A DNA stretch of 64,000 nucleotides from Panorpa germanica. Lineage: Eukaryota > Arthropoda > Insecta > Mecoptera > Panorpidae. Shown here piece by piece: positions 52,381 through 63,805 of the stretch; position 1 is the stretch's first letter, and every line of letters starts with the position of its first letter. Where the stretch lies: contig OY783208.1 in assembly GCA_963678705.1 (NCBI GenBank), positions 20,362,207 through 20,426,206 of the forward strand, given 5' to 3'. The translations under genes were made by a program, and so were the position numbers. The notes below the pieces were generated by a model. The model was given only the letters and a program-made list of their open reading frames with translations, was not told the origin of the DNA and searched no databases.

Positions 52381-52760
52381 TAAAACGTTCAGTCAATCAC
52401 AAAGTTTAAAAGACCATAAAAACACACATTTAGGTCTAAAACTATTTTCTTGTGGTGTATGTAATAAATGTTTTTCAGCTGCAAGTTCTTTAAAGAGACA
52501 TCAAAAACGTAATTTGCATTAGGCTAAGTAAATCGTTCTTACATTTCCTAACTTAACTTGTGTTTATTGTTTGTATTAGTTTTACCGCACGAAGCTTATT
52601 GAATAAATATTGGTAGGAAGACAAAGGATCATGTAGTTTTCTTTGATCAAGAGACATCATTTCTTCTTAATTAATTTATTTATTGTTCATTATTGTTTTG
52701 ATATTGGTATTTACTACATGTTTAAGACGTAAAATAATTATAAATTTATCATCTCCCTAT
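52381..52760 (+). pseudogene. C2H2 zinc-finger 3' end fragment
   Basis: KTFSQSQSLKDHKNTHLGLK is followed by a finger CGVCNKCFSAASSLKRHQKR and a stop at about 52520-52525. The coding end and about 240 bases of 3' UTR match 61420-61770 closely (TACATTTCCTAACTTAACTT, ATTGGTAGGAAGACAAAGGA), so this is a duplicated 3' end of the gene at 60.8 kb or of a common parent. No upstream fingers. Confidence 0.7.
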
Positions 52761-52799
52761 TATAATGTACGTAGTTTTCAAAGTGTTCCACCGTTTATA

Positions 52800-53340
52800 T
52801 GAAAAACCCATAAGAACACTTGTTTATATATATAGGGCGGTAGATATTTATACCCTCAAACAATTTCTCGTATCTTAGCAATCTCGTATCAGAGAGCGGT
52901 AAGACAGTAGCCAGATAGTAGTCAAACAGTGTCCGGGAGAACTACCAGTACATAGACTGGTACGGAGTATTATAGTCCACAAAAACAAATAATAAAAGAG
53001 GTGTTGTCTATTTATACGATTTCAAGAATATTACGAGTAGTTTCGTGTTAGCCGAACATTTACGAAGATTAAGTATATTCAAGATCAAGATCAAAGGCAT
53101 ATGCATATAAGTCGCTAGTGCTCGTGTTCTACTCGTGTACGGTCGTTTGGAGGTGTGGTTATGTTGAAATCTGAGTAGAAGTGGTAGAAGCATGACTTGC
53201 ACCTCGGCAAACCTCGTTAGGAAAGTATTAGGAAGGGCATCAGAGGGTGTACGGAGCGTTCTGGCCGGTTCAGACATGCTGTCCAAAGCTTCATGTAATG
53301 TCACACTAATGTCCAATCACCATTCAAAATGATACGATTC
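52800..53340 (+). mobile_element. possible LTR-type fragment
   Basis: A TATATATATA box (52826) precedes GGGCGGTAGATATTTATACC. The following 100 bases (52845-52945) match the complement of 3560-3665. A dispersed promoter-bearing repeat such as an LTR would explain this; ends not identified. Confidence 0.35.
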
Positions 53341-53364
53341 GCATCTAATTGGATTCCGATCAAA

Positions 53365-53785
53365 ATGGGCTCGTGTCCTCATTTTTAAGTGGTCGATTTT
53401 TCAATTGTTGATTGAAATTGATGTTAATAAATGTGTATTGGCGTGTCTATTTTATTAAATATCTAAATATTGACGGAGATATAGCAATTAAAAATCTGAA
53501 TTGTAGTTTTAGCGCTTGAAATGGTCTAGCGCAGTTATTTGTTGAGTAGGTCAGTGCTGTGGTCATGTTCTGTAGCTGTTTGTAGTCGAAATAATCAAGT
53601 CAAGTCAAAGAATAATAAGTTTTTATTTTATTTAACCCTGTTACAGCAGACATAATATCGAAATTTTATTGTTCCTTGAAATAACTGTAAATAATATTTG
53701 ATATTTTGATATATATATATACATAAAGCAGAGATTTATGAGCTGTAAGGTTCTAGTAACCAACTTTATCAATACTAATTTACTT
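53365..53785 (-). mobile_element. element A copy, internally deleted
   Basis: From TGGGCTCGTGTCCTCATTTT to GAGCTGTAAGGTTCTAGTAA and CAACTTTATCAATA. The middle segment between GCTGTAAGGTT and TCTAGTAACC is missing. A full copy in opposite orientation begins 16 bases later. Confidence 0.75.
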
Positions 53786-53800
53786 ATTATAAAAAATTAA

Positions 53801-54427
53801 ATGGGCTTGTGTCCTATGTCCTAATTTCTATAAAAGTGTACTATATATTGATAAAGTGGGTTACTAGAACCTCAAATGTTCAATTATTTTTTAATAACTC
53901 CTTATATGTTAAGAGATGATAACAATTAAAAAAGTCATTTTGTGTCTTAAATTTTTAAAGGGATTCAACGTTATACACATTCCAACTGCATGTGACATCA
54001 CAATCCTTGTGTAAGGTTACCAACATTACAGCTCATAAATCTCTGCTATATGTATTTATATATCAAATATTATTTACAGCTATTTCAAGGAATACTCAAA
54101 TTCCAATATTACGTCTGCCTTAGCAGGGTTAAATAAAATAAAAACTTATTATTCTTTAATTTGACTTGATTATTTGACTACCAACAGCTACAATACATTA
54201 CCACAGCACTGACTCAACAAATAACTGACGTTAAAATACATTTCTCGTCATACAAATATGGCCGACCATTTCTATCGCTAAAACTACAATTCAAACTTTT
54301 AATTGCTATATCTCCGTCCACATTTAGATATTTAATAAAATAGACACACCAATACACATTTATTAACATCAATTTCAATCAACAATTAAAAAATCGACCA
54401 CTAAAAAATGAGGACGCAAGCCCATTT
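53801..54427 (+). mobile_element. element A, full-length copy
   Basis: 627 bp with both termini (AATGGGCTTGTGTCCTATG; GAGGACGCAAGCCCATT). Very similar to the copy at 27289-27925. Confidence 0.8.
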
Positions 54428-55050
54428 CTTAATTAATATCTTCACAGTCGATTAATTTAAATCATAATTTGCACAAACGTTGCGAATTGTAACTGCCCAG
54501 CTTTCATCATGTTTAAAAAATTATTTATAATGAAAACACAAAAAATTTTAGTAAAAATACATTAAACGCAAATGACGGCAAATATTGAATATAATTCTAA
54601 GAAATGATTCTTGGCTTAATGATTAAAAAAGTACTGTGTACTAGGCTTGTGAAGTACAATTTTATTGAGAGGTTTACACATAAATTAAAAAATACTTTGA
54701 AAATAGATATTGTATTACAACAAAATAAAGTTGACATCAATCATCGAATAAATATTCAGGTTCATAAATCCCGCCCGTCCTCGAACCATAAACGCATTTA
54801 TAATAAAGAAAACTGTAATATCTTTATTTTGACAGCTCATTGTAAGGTTTTACTCAGTTCATCTTATTCTATTCATATTTTATAAAAAGATTAATAGAAG
54901 GCTGTAGATTTATGAGAAAAGTGGTAAATTAATATATAAATACCCTATTATATTAAAATGAATTTTTATTTTACCTAATTAATTACTTTATATTTTAGGG
55001 AGTAAGAAACAAAATATTAAAATGGTTATTGCCTTAAGGGTTTTAATCTT
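54428..55050. other. intergenic, no gene seen
   Basis: AT-rich. The open frame at 54604-54885 has no family features and I do not regard it as a gene. Confidence 0.35.
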
Positions 55051-55188
55051 GCCTTTTATATATTTTTTTTTTTTTTTATTAAAAAAGCTTTGGCTTATTC
55101 AACCTGCTTGCCATTACATAAAAACTTTACAATAAATATTTAAAATATTTACATAATAATAATGTCGATATTAATAATAAAATACAGT

Positions 55189-58100
55189 TTATATTTCAAT
55201 TTTATTAGCTATTATGAAATTATAGATTTTCTTTGAGCATTCTTCTATACTAATCAGGTAGGATATGTTTGCGGGAAAAGAAGCCTCCTCAGCTAAGTTG
55301 AACATCAAATCGTCAATTTCTTTTTTTAATAGTCTGCATCCTAAAATAACATGATCTAATGTTTTCTCCTCGTCACATATACAATTTGGGGTTCTCAATA
55401 AATTTATTTTGTGTAAATGAAATGGAACTCTGCAATGGCCTGTTTTGATTCGCGTCATTGTTGTTATGAATCTTCGGGAGTGATCTTTTGTGAACCATAA
55501 TGTCTTTAGTATTTTTGGGTTATTTGAAAAGAATTGTTTACCTGTAGTTTCACTTCTTTGCTTGTAGTTAACCTGCCAGTCTATATTACTTCTTTCATTG
55601 ACAATTATTTTGACATCTTTATAATTCCATTTGATATCAAGGAATTCCCCATTAAGGCAAGCTTCCTTTGCAAGTTTGTCAGCAATTTCATTTCCTTTTA
55701 TACCAGAGTGACCGGGGATCCATAGGATTTTAATATTTATACCTCTATTCTTTGATTTTAAAAGATATTTTTTAATTGAACAAATCTTGTAGTTGTTATT
55801 ATTTTTAAAAATGTTGTTGTTTAAAGATTGACATACACTATTAGAGTCTGTGATTATTAATATATTTATACTATCTTTAGTTTGCAGTATTTCTATTAGT
55901 TTCATGATCGCTATTAATTCTACGGAATATGAACTTTTAACATTATTTACTTTATATTTGTATTGTAGATTGTTACTTTGGTTATATATTCCTATTCCCC
56001 CAGAATTAGTATCTTTTTGCAAGGAACCGTCAGTGAACCATAAATCCCAATTTATTCCATCTTTCCCAATATACTCCATATACCTCTTTTGTGTAATTAA
56101 GTTGTTGTCATTCTTTTCGAAGTAGCTTGTTTCTGTATTTATTTTGAATATACTTGTCTCTAATGTAAATTTAAAATAAGGTGTGATTTTGTATGATTCT
56201 ATGTTTAAGTTGTTGTATCTGTCATAGCTTTCTAGAAGTGCAGGTTTATTTTTCATTAACCAATAGGGATTATCGTATAATTCACGAAGTACTTCGATTC
56301 TTGAGGATATTAGTTCAAATGAGTTTAGAATGTTTTTGCAGTAAAAATTGTCTGCAATTTGTTGTATCCTTATGTTGACAGGAGTTATATTAGTTTCAAA
56401 ATTTAGAATTTGTGAGGGAGTTGATTGCATTACTCCTAAAATTATTCTTAAACATTTATTTTGAATTATTTCAATCTTTTTCTTCCTCATATTATTAGCA
56501 GTACAGATCAAGGTACTAGAATAATCTATATGTGGTCTTACTATAGCTTTATATATATTTATTAAAGTTAAAGGGTGTGCACCCCATTTGTATCCGGCCA
56601 GACATCGCATTAAACTTAGTCCTTTGTGCATTTTGGTAATAATGAAATCAATTTGTTTTGACCATGTACTTTTTGTATCGAAGAATACACCCAGAAATTT
56701 TATGTTAGCACTAACAATAATGATCTTGTTTTTAATGTTTATTTTTGGGCTACAGATTATTCTATGTCTTGTAAATATGGCTAATTTACTTTTTTCTAAA
56801 GATATATTCAATTTGATATCTGATAACATACTGACCAGTTTATTTAGTTTGATTTGGAGTCTCTTTTGAGCTATTTCTAGAGTATGACCTCCACTATAAA
56901 TTACTATATCATCAGCATACATAAGTACTGTTGTATTGTTATCTGATATTGATGTTAAATCTTTAGTATATATATTAAACAATAAAGGGGCAATGATTGA
57001 ACCTTGTGGAATACCGTGATTGCAATTTATAGGACCCGTTAACTTGTTGTTGTATCTGATGGTTATTTTTCGGTGTTGAAAGTAATTTATAATCCAGTTT
57101 GTTGTTTTCGATGAAATTCCTAAACTTTCCATCTTTTCTTTCAATATTAGGAGATTTACGTTGTCATATGCTGCTTCGATGTCAATAAAAGCAGCAATCA
57201 TGTAATGATTTCTGCTATAAGTTTTTTGTATATCCATGTTCAGAATGTTAAGATTGTGTTGAGTACTCATTGCTTTTCTGAAAGCAAAATGTAGGTCAGG
57301 TAATTTTTTATGATGTTCTATAAACCATTCCAATCTGTTTTTTATTATTGCTTCCATCGTTTTTCCAAGGCATGATAATAATGTTATAGGTCTGTATGAT
57401 TCTTCGTAATTTGGGTCCTTGGTGGGTTTTAGGATCGGTACCACTATATGTTTCTTCCAATCTTCAGGTATGTTTGCAGAATTTAGTGAGAGATTGTAAA
57501 TTTGGGTAAGATAAATTTTTGCGTTCAGTGGAAGATTTTGTATCATTTTATAGTTTATTCTGTCATGTCCTGTGCTGCTATTTTTATTATGGTTTAAAGC
57601 GAAATTTACTTCATTAATTTTGATAGATTTATCAAGGAATTGGTTTTTTATGGTTGAAGTGTTTGGGATTGTAATATTTAGGTGGTTTTGTGGGAATTTA
57701 TTAGCAATAAATTCATCTATCCAATTTTCGTCATCACTTATTTTCTTTTTACTATAATTTTTATTATTAACTTTTCTTATATTTTCCCATATAGTGTTTG
57801 TTGTCATGTATGGATTTAACGTTTCACAAAATTTCTGCCATTCAATTTTTTTTCGAGCCCTAAAATAGCGTCTGGTTTTTGCTTGTTGTTTTTTATACAT
57901 TAAGTAATTATCTATTGTCATATTTCTGTTGAAGGTTGTTAATGCTAATTGTCTTTGGGCAATAAATTTATTACATTCTGTATCCCACCAATTCGGTTTT
58001 ATTTTTCTTGGGGTTATGTTGTAAACTGTGGTATTTGGTATGTTTTCATTAGCGGAATTATTTATAATCTCTGTAAATTGTGAGTATGTTTCTTCTATCT

Positions 58101-58910
58101 CGTTATTTTCGGACCCTTCAATTAAATTTATATTTGTAATTTTTTCTTCTATATCTATTCTATATCCCACCCAATCGACTTTTCGGAAGTTTCTTCTAGT
58201 AATATGTTCAGAAGTTTGTCTATTTGTATTGTCTTCTAAACAAAAATATATTGGAAAATGATCACTACCCATACTATCTTTTAGTACCTGCCATGAAGTA
58301 ATTTGTTGAGTTAATCTTGGAGATAGTATAGTGAGATCTAATATGCTATTTCTATAGTTTGGACTGCTAACCCTAGTTGCTTTATCATCATTGAGAATAT
58401 GTAGATTTTCGTTTTCTATAAATTCTAGGAGTTCGTTACCTTCATAGAAACTCCCTGGACAATATATATCCCAAGCAAGGTGAGTGGCGTTGAAATCTCC
58501 GGCTATTATAACAGGTACATTTATTTGTTGTTTTATATGAGACCAATTTAGATTTGATAGATTATGGTTAGGTTTGGCATAGATGGATAAGATACATATT
58601 TCTTCATTTTTGTTAGCTGTTATAGTGATAGCTGTTATTTCGACTGAATTAAATGGATTGTTTAACATTACTCGTTTATATTTTATTGATTTATGAATTA
58701 AAATAGCGACCCCCCATGAGGATTGTAGTTTGTTTGCTGCATTCTATCTTTTCTTTCAATAAAATATCCTTTCATGTTGAAATTGCAAGCATTTGTTAAA
58801 AATGTTTCTGATAAAATGCATATATGTATATTATGTTTCCGTAACATATATTGAAGTTCTTCTTTAATGTGTCTGACTCCTCTACAATTCCATTGAATAA
58901 TATTATACAT
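55189..58910 (-). pseudogene. non-LTR ORF2: endonuclease, reverse transcriptase, RNase H
   Basis: Starts MYNIIQWNCRGVRHIKEELQ at 58910. After 70 codons a one-base loss in a run of G (complement of C6 at 58710-58715) shifts the frame, then 1159 codons stay open to 55189. APE endonuclease motifs: IIQWNCRG, LSETF, IIAGDFNATH, LDLTI, GSDHFPI. RT motifs: KPTKDPNYEESYRPITLLSC, AFIDIEAAYDNV, GIPQGS, YADD at LMYADDIVIYSGG. RNase H: FTDGS, SVELIAI, ITDSNS, IPGHSGIKGNEIADKLAK. The C-terminal Cys motif is CICDEEKTLDHVILGC. Only the single shift prevents expression. It copies the element RNA at nicked chromosomal DNA. Confidence 0.88.
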
Positions 58911-58914
58911 TATC

Positions 58915-58919
<5 letters not shown>

Positions 58920-58947
<28 letters not shown>
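58920..58947 (-). repeat. internal poly(A) run between ORF1 and ORF2
   Basis: A run of about 28 T on the plus strand (A on the element's strand) fills the gap between the ORF1 stop and the ORF2 start. Confidence 0.9.
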
Positions 58948-59064
58948 TTCCTTTTTTAATTCTATATTTTAATATGTAATAAAGTATATTATAATTATGT
59001 ACTATCGTTTATATTTTAACTTAGTTAAATGTATTTATAAAATAGTTTTTAAGTTTTATTAAAG

Positions 59065-60412
59065 TTATATTTTATTGTGTTTGTTAAAAACCGGATTCCT
59101 AAACAATTCAATTTTATAAAGTTGATCCTTGAATCTTATCGGTTCTGTTATGACTATGCTTCTTAAATTATATCTCTCTTTAGTTTTACTTGTGTAATTA
59201 TCTATTTCATGTAGGGTTTCTCTGTTTGTTGCAGAAGACGAACAGTATTGTGATTTATTTTCTATATGTTGATTTGACTTATTTGTGTTAGTATCATTGG
59301 AGCAACTCGATCTTTCAATTAAAGTGTTAACTTTTTTTAACATTTCGTTCAAAAGTTCTACATTATCTGATGGGGTATTAGTAATTAGATCCATTCTTCT
59401 TTTCTTCGTTACTGCTGATACGGAATCTCTGTCTTTATTTGTATTATAATGATTATCAGTTTGAACGTGAGTTGGTGGTTTGTTATTATGAATCGTTGTT
59501 GTTTTTTTATTGTTTCTCCTTGTTAATGGTTTCGGTTTGTATGCTGGAATGTTGTATGTAGTATTGTTGTCTATTTCAATTGTAGGGAAATTATTATTAA
59601 AATTATTAAATAAATCGAATCTATTTTCAGTTCTTACGGAGTATAGGTAGTCCTTATTTCCATTTCCGTCTATTTCCAGCCTTGCTTCCTGAAAACTGAG
59701 ATTGTGCTGAGCCATTACTTCCTTAATTTTTCTTTGTTTTCCTCTTTCCGGGCAATTAATGTCCATAGCTTGATGCGCACCCTTCACGTTCACACGTTTT
59801 CCTTACTCTCCAAATGTACACGTATTCAGGCAGCGTCAAACCGTCAAAGAACACTTTTATTGTTGTACAAGGTACATATTTAATATTATTGTCCTCTGAG
59901 GTTTTCCTATTTAAACGTTGCACTCTTTTCACCTTAAACGGTGCACATTCTATATTGTTAAATAAATCTTCTTCCGAAACATCCAAGTCCACACCTTTAA
60001 TGATTGCGGCTTTAGTTGTCCAAAAATATGGTATATAAGCTTCGTATTCATGCTTCTTTAGCGTTGAATCGGTAACAAATTTATTAGCTAAACTAGCTGT
60101 GGCACATTGAACTATAACCTTGTTTTTCCCAACTTTTTTTATATCTATAATGTCTTTTTTATCACTTATCTTACATATTAATTGTCCTAGTTTTAAACAA
60201 CTGAAATTATACTTTACGTCATTGTTTACTTTTTTGGTAATTATGACCTTGTAAACTGAATTGGTATTTTCTGTGTTGTAAAGATTTGTTACGAATGTTT
60301 TGGTTGTATTACTGGCTAAATATGAAACACTAGTATCATTATCACTTGTTATATTATTTATTCTATCTACAAGTAGATTATAAGTCTTTAATGGGGCCCC
60401 TGCCCCTTCCAT
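59065..60412 (-). pseudogene. non-LTR ORF1 (gag-like), damaged at the zinc knuckles
   Basis: The first part (60412-59756) opens MEGAGAPLKTYNLLVDRINN and has an RRM-like region (FWTTKAAIIKGVDLDVSEED ... CTTIKVFFDGLTLPEYVYI). At KTCEREGC the frame ends. The downstream part (59793-59065, one frame over) resumes with VKGAHQAMDINCPERGKQRK, which is what normally follows the CCHC zinc knuckles. The knuckle cluster itself is missing, so an internal deletion with a shift removed it. The C-terminal part is Asn/Thr-rich. The product would normally bind the element RNA as a particle. Confidence 0.75.
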
Positions 60413-60840
60413 ATTTATTTGTAACCAGTAACTAACAAAAAAATAAAATTTTCACTTCACTAAAATAAAATTTAAAAAAATTAAACAAAAAATAAAATAA
60501 AAAACAACAAAAAATTCTATTGATGTTTAAATTATAATAATACAGCTGCTATTAATTATTATCAAAAACTATTCGAACCGTTCGCTTCAAGCGTTACAAC
60601 TCGACTGCGCCTTTTATATAAACTTTATTTATTTAGTTAATGTTTTACATAGCATACATTTATTACATAAAAGCCTTTACGTTAATTTAGTATACCTTCT
60701 CTTATTTATTTTTATTATGTCACAAAGTTTTGTTTCATTTCTTAAACACCTCAGATTTATTTTATTAACACAGATTTCTTATTTTTTGTTGCTAAAATTT
60801 GATTTTGTTTTTAGCAAACTTCAAAATTGTTCTACGTATA

Positions 60841-61566
60841 ATGGAGAATTGCAAATTAGAACAAATAAAGCTAGAAGTTGATGTGGTATTAACTGAACCA
60901 ATGAAAACGGAAAATTTAAACGAAGATATCAAAATTGAAATAAAAGAAGAACGAATCGTCAAAGAAGCAGCGCTATGTGATGAAATAAAAACAGAATTTA
61001 AAGAAGAACCAGAATATAACTCAGATGAAGCTGCACATCTACCCCGAGATGATTACTTCATAAAGCTTGAAGTTCCAGAGCAACAACGTCAAAGTAAAAT
61101 AAATACGAACGTGAAGCCTTATATTTGTGATGTATGTAACAAATTGTTGAATTAGTAAAGAAACTACATTCATGTAATACATGTAGTAAAATATTTGCTT
61201 ATTCGTCAATTTTAAAACGACATAAAAACACATTTAGACCTAAACCCATTTTCTTGTAATGAATGTAGTAAAACGTTCAGTTATTCATCGCATTTAAATG
61301 AACATAAAAACACACATTTAGTTGTAAAATCATTTTCTTGTAATGAATGTAGTAAAACGTTCAGTCGATCAACTCATAAAAACACACATTTAGTTGTAAA
61401 ACCATTTTCTTGTAATGAATGTAGTAAAACGTTTAGTTATTCATCGCATTTAAATGAACATAAAAACACACATTTAGGTCTAAAACCATTTTCTTGTGGT
61501 TTATGTAATATATGTTTCTCAACTGCAGGTAATCTAAAGAAACATCAAAAACGTAATTTACATTAG
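60841..61566 (+). pseudogene. C2H2 zinc-finger pseudogene
   Basis: ATG at 60841 follows a TTGTTTTTAG acceptor (60805-60814), as in the two other C2H2 genes here. The N-terminus is open for 104 codons with IKIEIKEE and EFKEEP motifs. It reaches YICDVCNK and then TAG at 61153. A finger in a shifted frame follows (CNTCSKIFAYSS...). A two-base loss near 61228 changes the frame again, and then four fingers with CNECSKTFS...HKNTH and a last CGLCNICF...HQKRNLH run to a stop at 61564. One finger (SRSTHKNTH) is shortened by about nine bases between its Cys and His pairs. Two frame changes and a stop mean it is not expressed as a full protein. Confidence 0.75.
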
Positions 61567-61769
61567 GTGGAGTAAGTCGTTTTTACATTTCCTAACTGAA
61601 CTTGTGTTTATATTTGTATTAGTTTTACTGTGTGAAGTTTATTTAATAAACATTGGTAGGAAGATAAAGGACCCTGATCCGCTTTTATGTGGTAAGGGAC
61701 ATCCTTTTCTTCTTAGTTAATTCCGTTAATGATTTGTACTACATCTTTAGATGTAAAATAATAATTTAT

Positions 61770-62530
61770 CTATATATAAGGAATGATGAAGATCTGCAGA
61801 GGGTTACGGGATATATATACATATAGTTCAACAAAAGGGTATAGACTTATTCCAAAACTCAATAACCACTCTTTCAAAATTCAAGTGTAGTTTAAGTACC
61901 TTAATAATTGTAAAAAAGTAGTTAAAACATGAATTCCTGACACTTTGACGTTCTCTTGGGGAGCCCGATTAAATTCACGATAAATTAATTGGTAACTCTT
62001 TTAAATGTAATTTTAAGATTCTTTTTTTGTTTAACTTTATTTTATTATATATTGTTTTAAAATGTGTGTTTGTTTTTTTATTATGTCAGTAATATCCTTA
62101 ATTTTTCCATGTCCAATGTGCATTGCGTAACTCTAGATTCCGGTAAATAATTATTATTCTTATTAATGTTTTTGAGACATTTGTACGCTTTGTATTGAAC
62201 GCAAAACTGTCTCAGATCGGACCGAATCAATAGTTATATTTAACTGTTTTGCCTTTTTTTGTTATAGTGTTCATTATTTTATTAGCTGCTTTCCTAATTT
62301 ACATCTTAAATTTAAATTAGGTGGCTCTGCGAAATAACGTTTTAAAAATTAGGTAAAAAAGTTTAAATAATAAAAATAAATATGAACTCATCCCGCAACT
62401 TATCCTTTGGCACTCTCTGATTTCTTTTACATAATTAATAGGCGGCTCAGGCAACATTCTCGCCTCAACTTAACTACCCCTTGAATAACATCATACCCCA
62501 TACCCCTGGTTCATCTATTAAAACTAAATC
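61770..62530. other. intergenic, no gene seen
   Basis: AT-rich, beyond the duplicated 3' UTR. No exon or repeat recognised. Confidence 0.35.
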
Positions 62531-62890
62531 AAACCTTATTTATTTATTTATTTAATGTTTACCTTGCGGCATTACATTCTTCTGCCTTAGTACAAAACAT
62601 TTTATTTCTTAAATATATATCTATTTCCTTCTACCAAAAACAAAAACATAAATTCTCCTAATATCTAAAAGAAAATACATGGTTTTGCACATTTTTAGAA
62701 AATAGCTTCAGCCTTCCTTATAGTTATTTCTGCCATCCATCTGTTCCCTTCCTTGCCCCCTTTTAAAAGCTGCTCATTCATCTCGCTCCCTACTTTTTCC
62801 TTACAATCAAACATAATGTGCCCAGTGTTTCGTCCTCCGTTCCGCACACTCTACACATTCTTTCCTCTCTACTTTCTCAGTATCTGTCTG
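62530..62890 (-). mobile_element. 3' end of a non-LTR retrotransposon
   Basis: On the minus strand, 62875-62700 reads RMCRVCGTEDETLGHIMFDC, then NEQLLKGGKEGNRWMAEITI and a stop: the C-terminal Cys motif of a reverse transcriptase ORF2. The 3' UTR ends in a TAAA repeat (complement at 62535-62553). It is the best preserved copy of the family seen at 6.2, 34.5 and probably 37 kb. Confidence 0.7.
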
Positions 62891-63200
62891 AATCAAACCT
62901 TATATTAATTCAACATTTAACTATATTCAATTAATTTGTATGTAACTAATTGTTTTTCATTTGTGAACTAATAAACGTGTATTCTAAATAAAAGAAGACA
63001 TCATGGTTTTATTTCTTCGAGGTCATCCAAGTCCACTGTCTTCTGAGATCATCTGCAACTATTTTTTATTATCGTGTATTAATTACTACATTTTTAGGGC
63101 CCCGTAATGGTAAATGTCTTATGACGAAATCTTCATGCAATAAAAATTTTTATTAGTTTTAATAGTTTTTATTGTTAGTACGGCAATTTTAAAAATAAAC
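62891..63200. other. no gene seen
   Basis: AT-rich sequence, nothing recognised. Confidence 0.3.
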
Positions 63201-63805
63201 AATGGGCTTGTGTCCTCATTTTTTACTTGTCGATTTTTCAATTGTTGATTGAAATTGATGTTAATAAATATGTGTTGGCGTGTCTATTTTATTAAATATC
63301 TAAATGTTGACGGAGATATAGCAATTAAAAGTTTGAATTGTAGTTTTAGCGCTAGAAATGGTAGGCCATTTTTGTATGACGTGAAATGCATTTTAACGTC
63401 AGTTATTTGTTGAGTAGGTCAGTGCTGTGATAATGTTCTGTAGCTGTTGGTAGTCAAATAATCAAGTCAAATCAAAGAATAATAAGTTTTTATTTTATTT
63501 AACCCTGCTAAGGCAGACATAATATTGAAATCTGAAATCTGGTTGTTCCTTGAAATAGCTGTAAATAATCTTTGATATTTTGATATATAAATACATAAAG
63601 CAGAGATTTATGAGCTGTAAGGTTGCACTTGGAATATGTACAACGTTGAATCCCTTTAATAATTAAAGAGACAAAGTGACTTTTTTTTAATTATTAATAT
63701 CTCTTAACATATAAGGAGTTATTAAAAAATAATTGAACATTTGAGGTTCTAGTAACCCACTTTATCAATATATAGTACACTTTTATAGAAATTAAGACAT
63801 ATAGA
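63201..63805 (-). mobile_element. element A, near full-length copy
   Basis: Starts AATGGGCTTGTGTCCTCATT and ends AGAAATTAAGACATA with the last terminal bases decayed. A segment around the GGTTACCAACCTTACAC block is deleted. Confidence 0.75.

Larger units (their letters stand above)
55051..60620 (-). mobile_element. full-length non-LTR (LINE) retrotransposon with target site duplication
   Basis: The direct repeat GCCTTTTATATA occurs at 55051-55062 and 60609-60620 and brackets a 5.55-kb element. On the minus strand the element begins GCAGTCGAGTTGTAACGC, carries ORF1 and ORF2, and ends with a poly(A) tail (T run 55063-55077). Both ends and the 12-bp duplication point to a full-length and rather recent target-primed insertion. 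Clade: I/R1-like, since ORF2 has an APE endonuclease, reverse transcriptase and an RNase H domain. Confidence 0.88.

Noticed and set aside
53008-53316. 102-codon frame on the minus strand
   Set aside because: No family resemblance, next to a promoter-like repeat; the opposite strand is equally open in part. Not enough support.
54604-54885. 93-codon plus-strand frame between element A and the LINE
   Set aside because: AT-rich composition with low-information residues, no splice or domain support.
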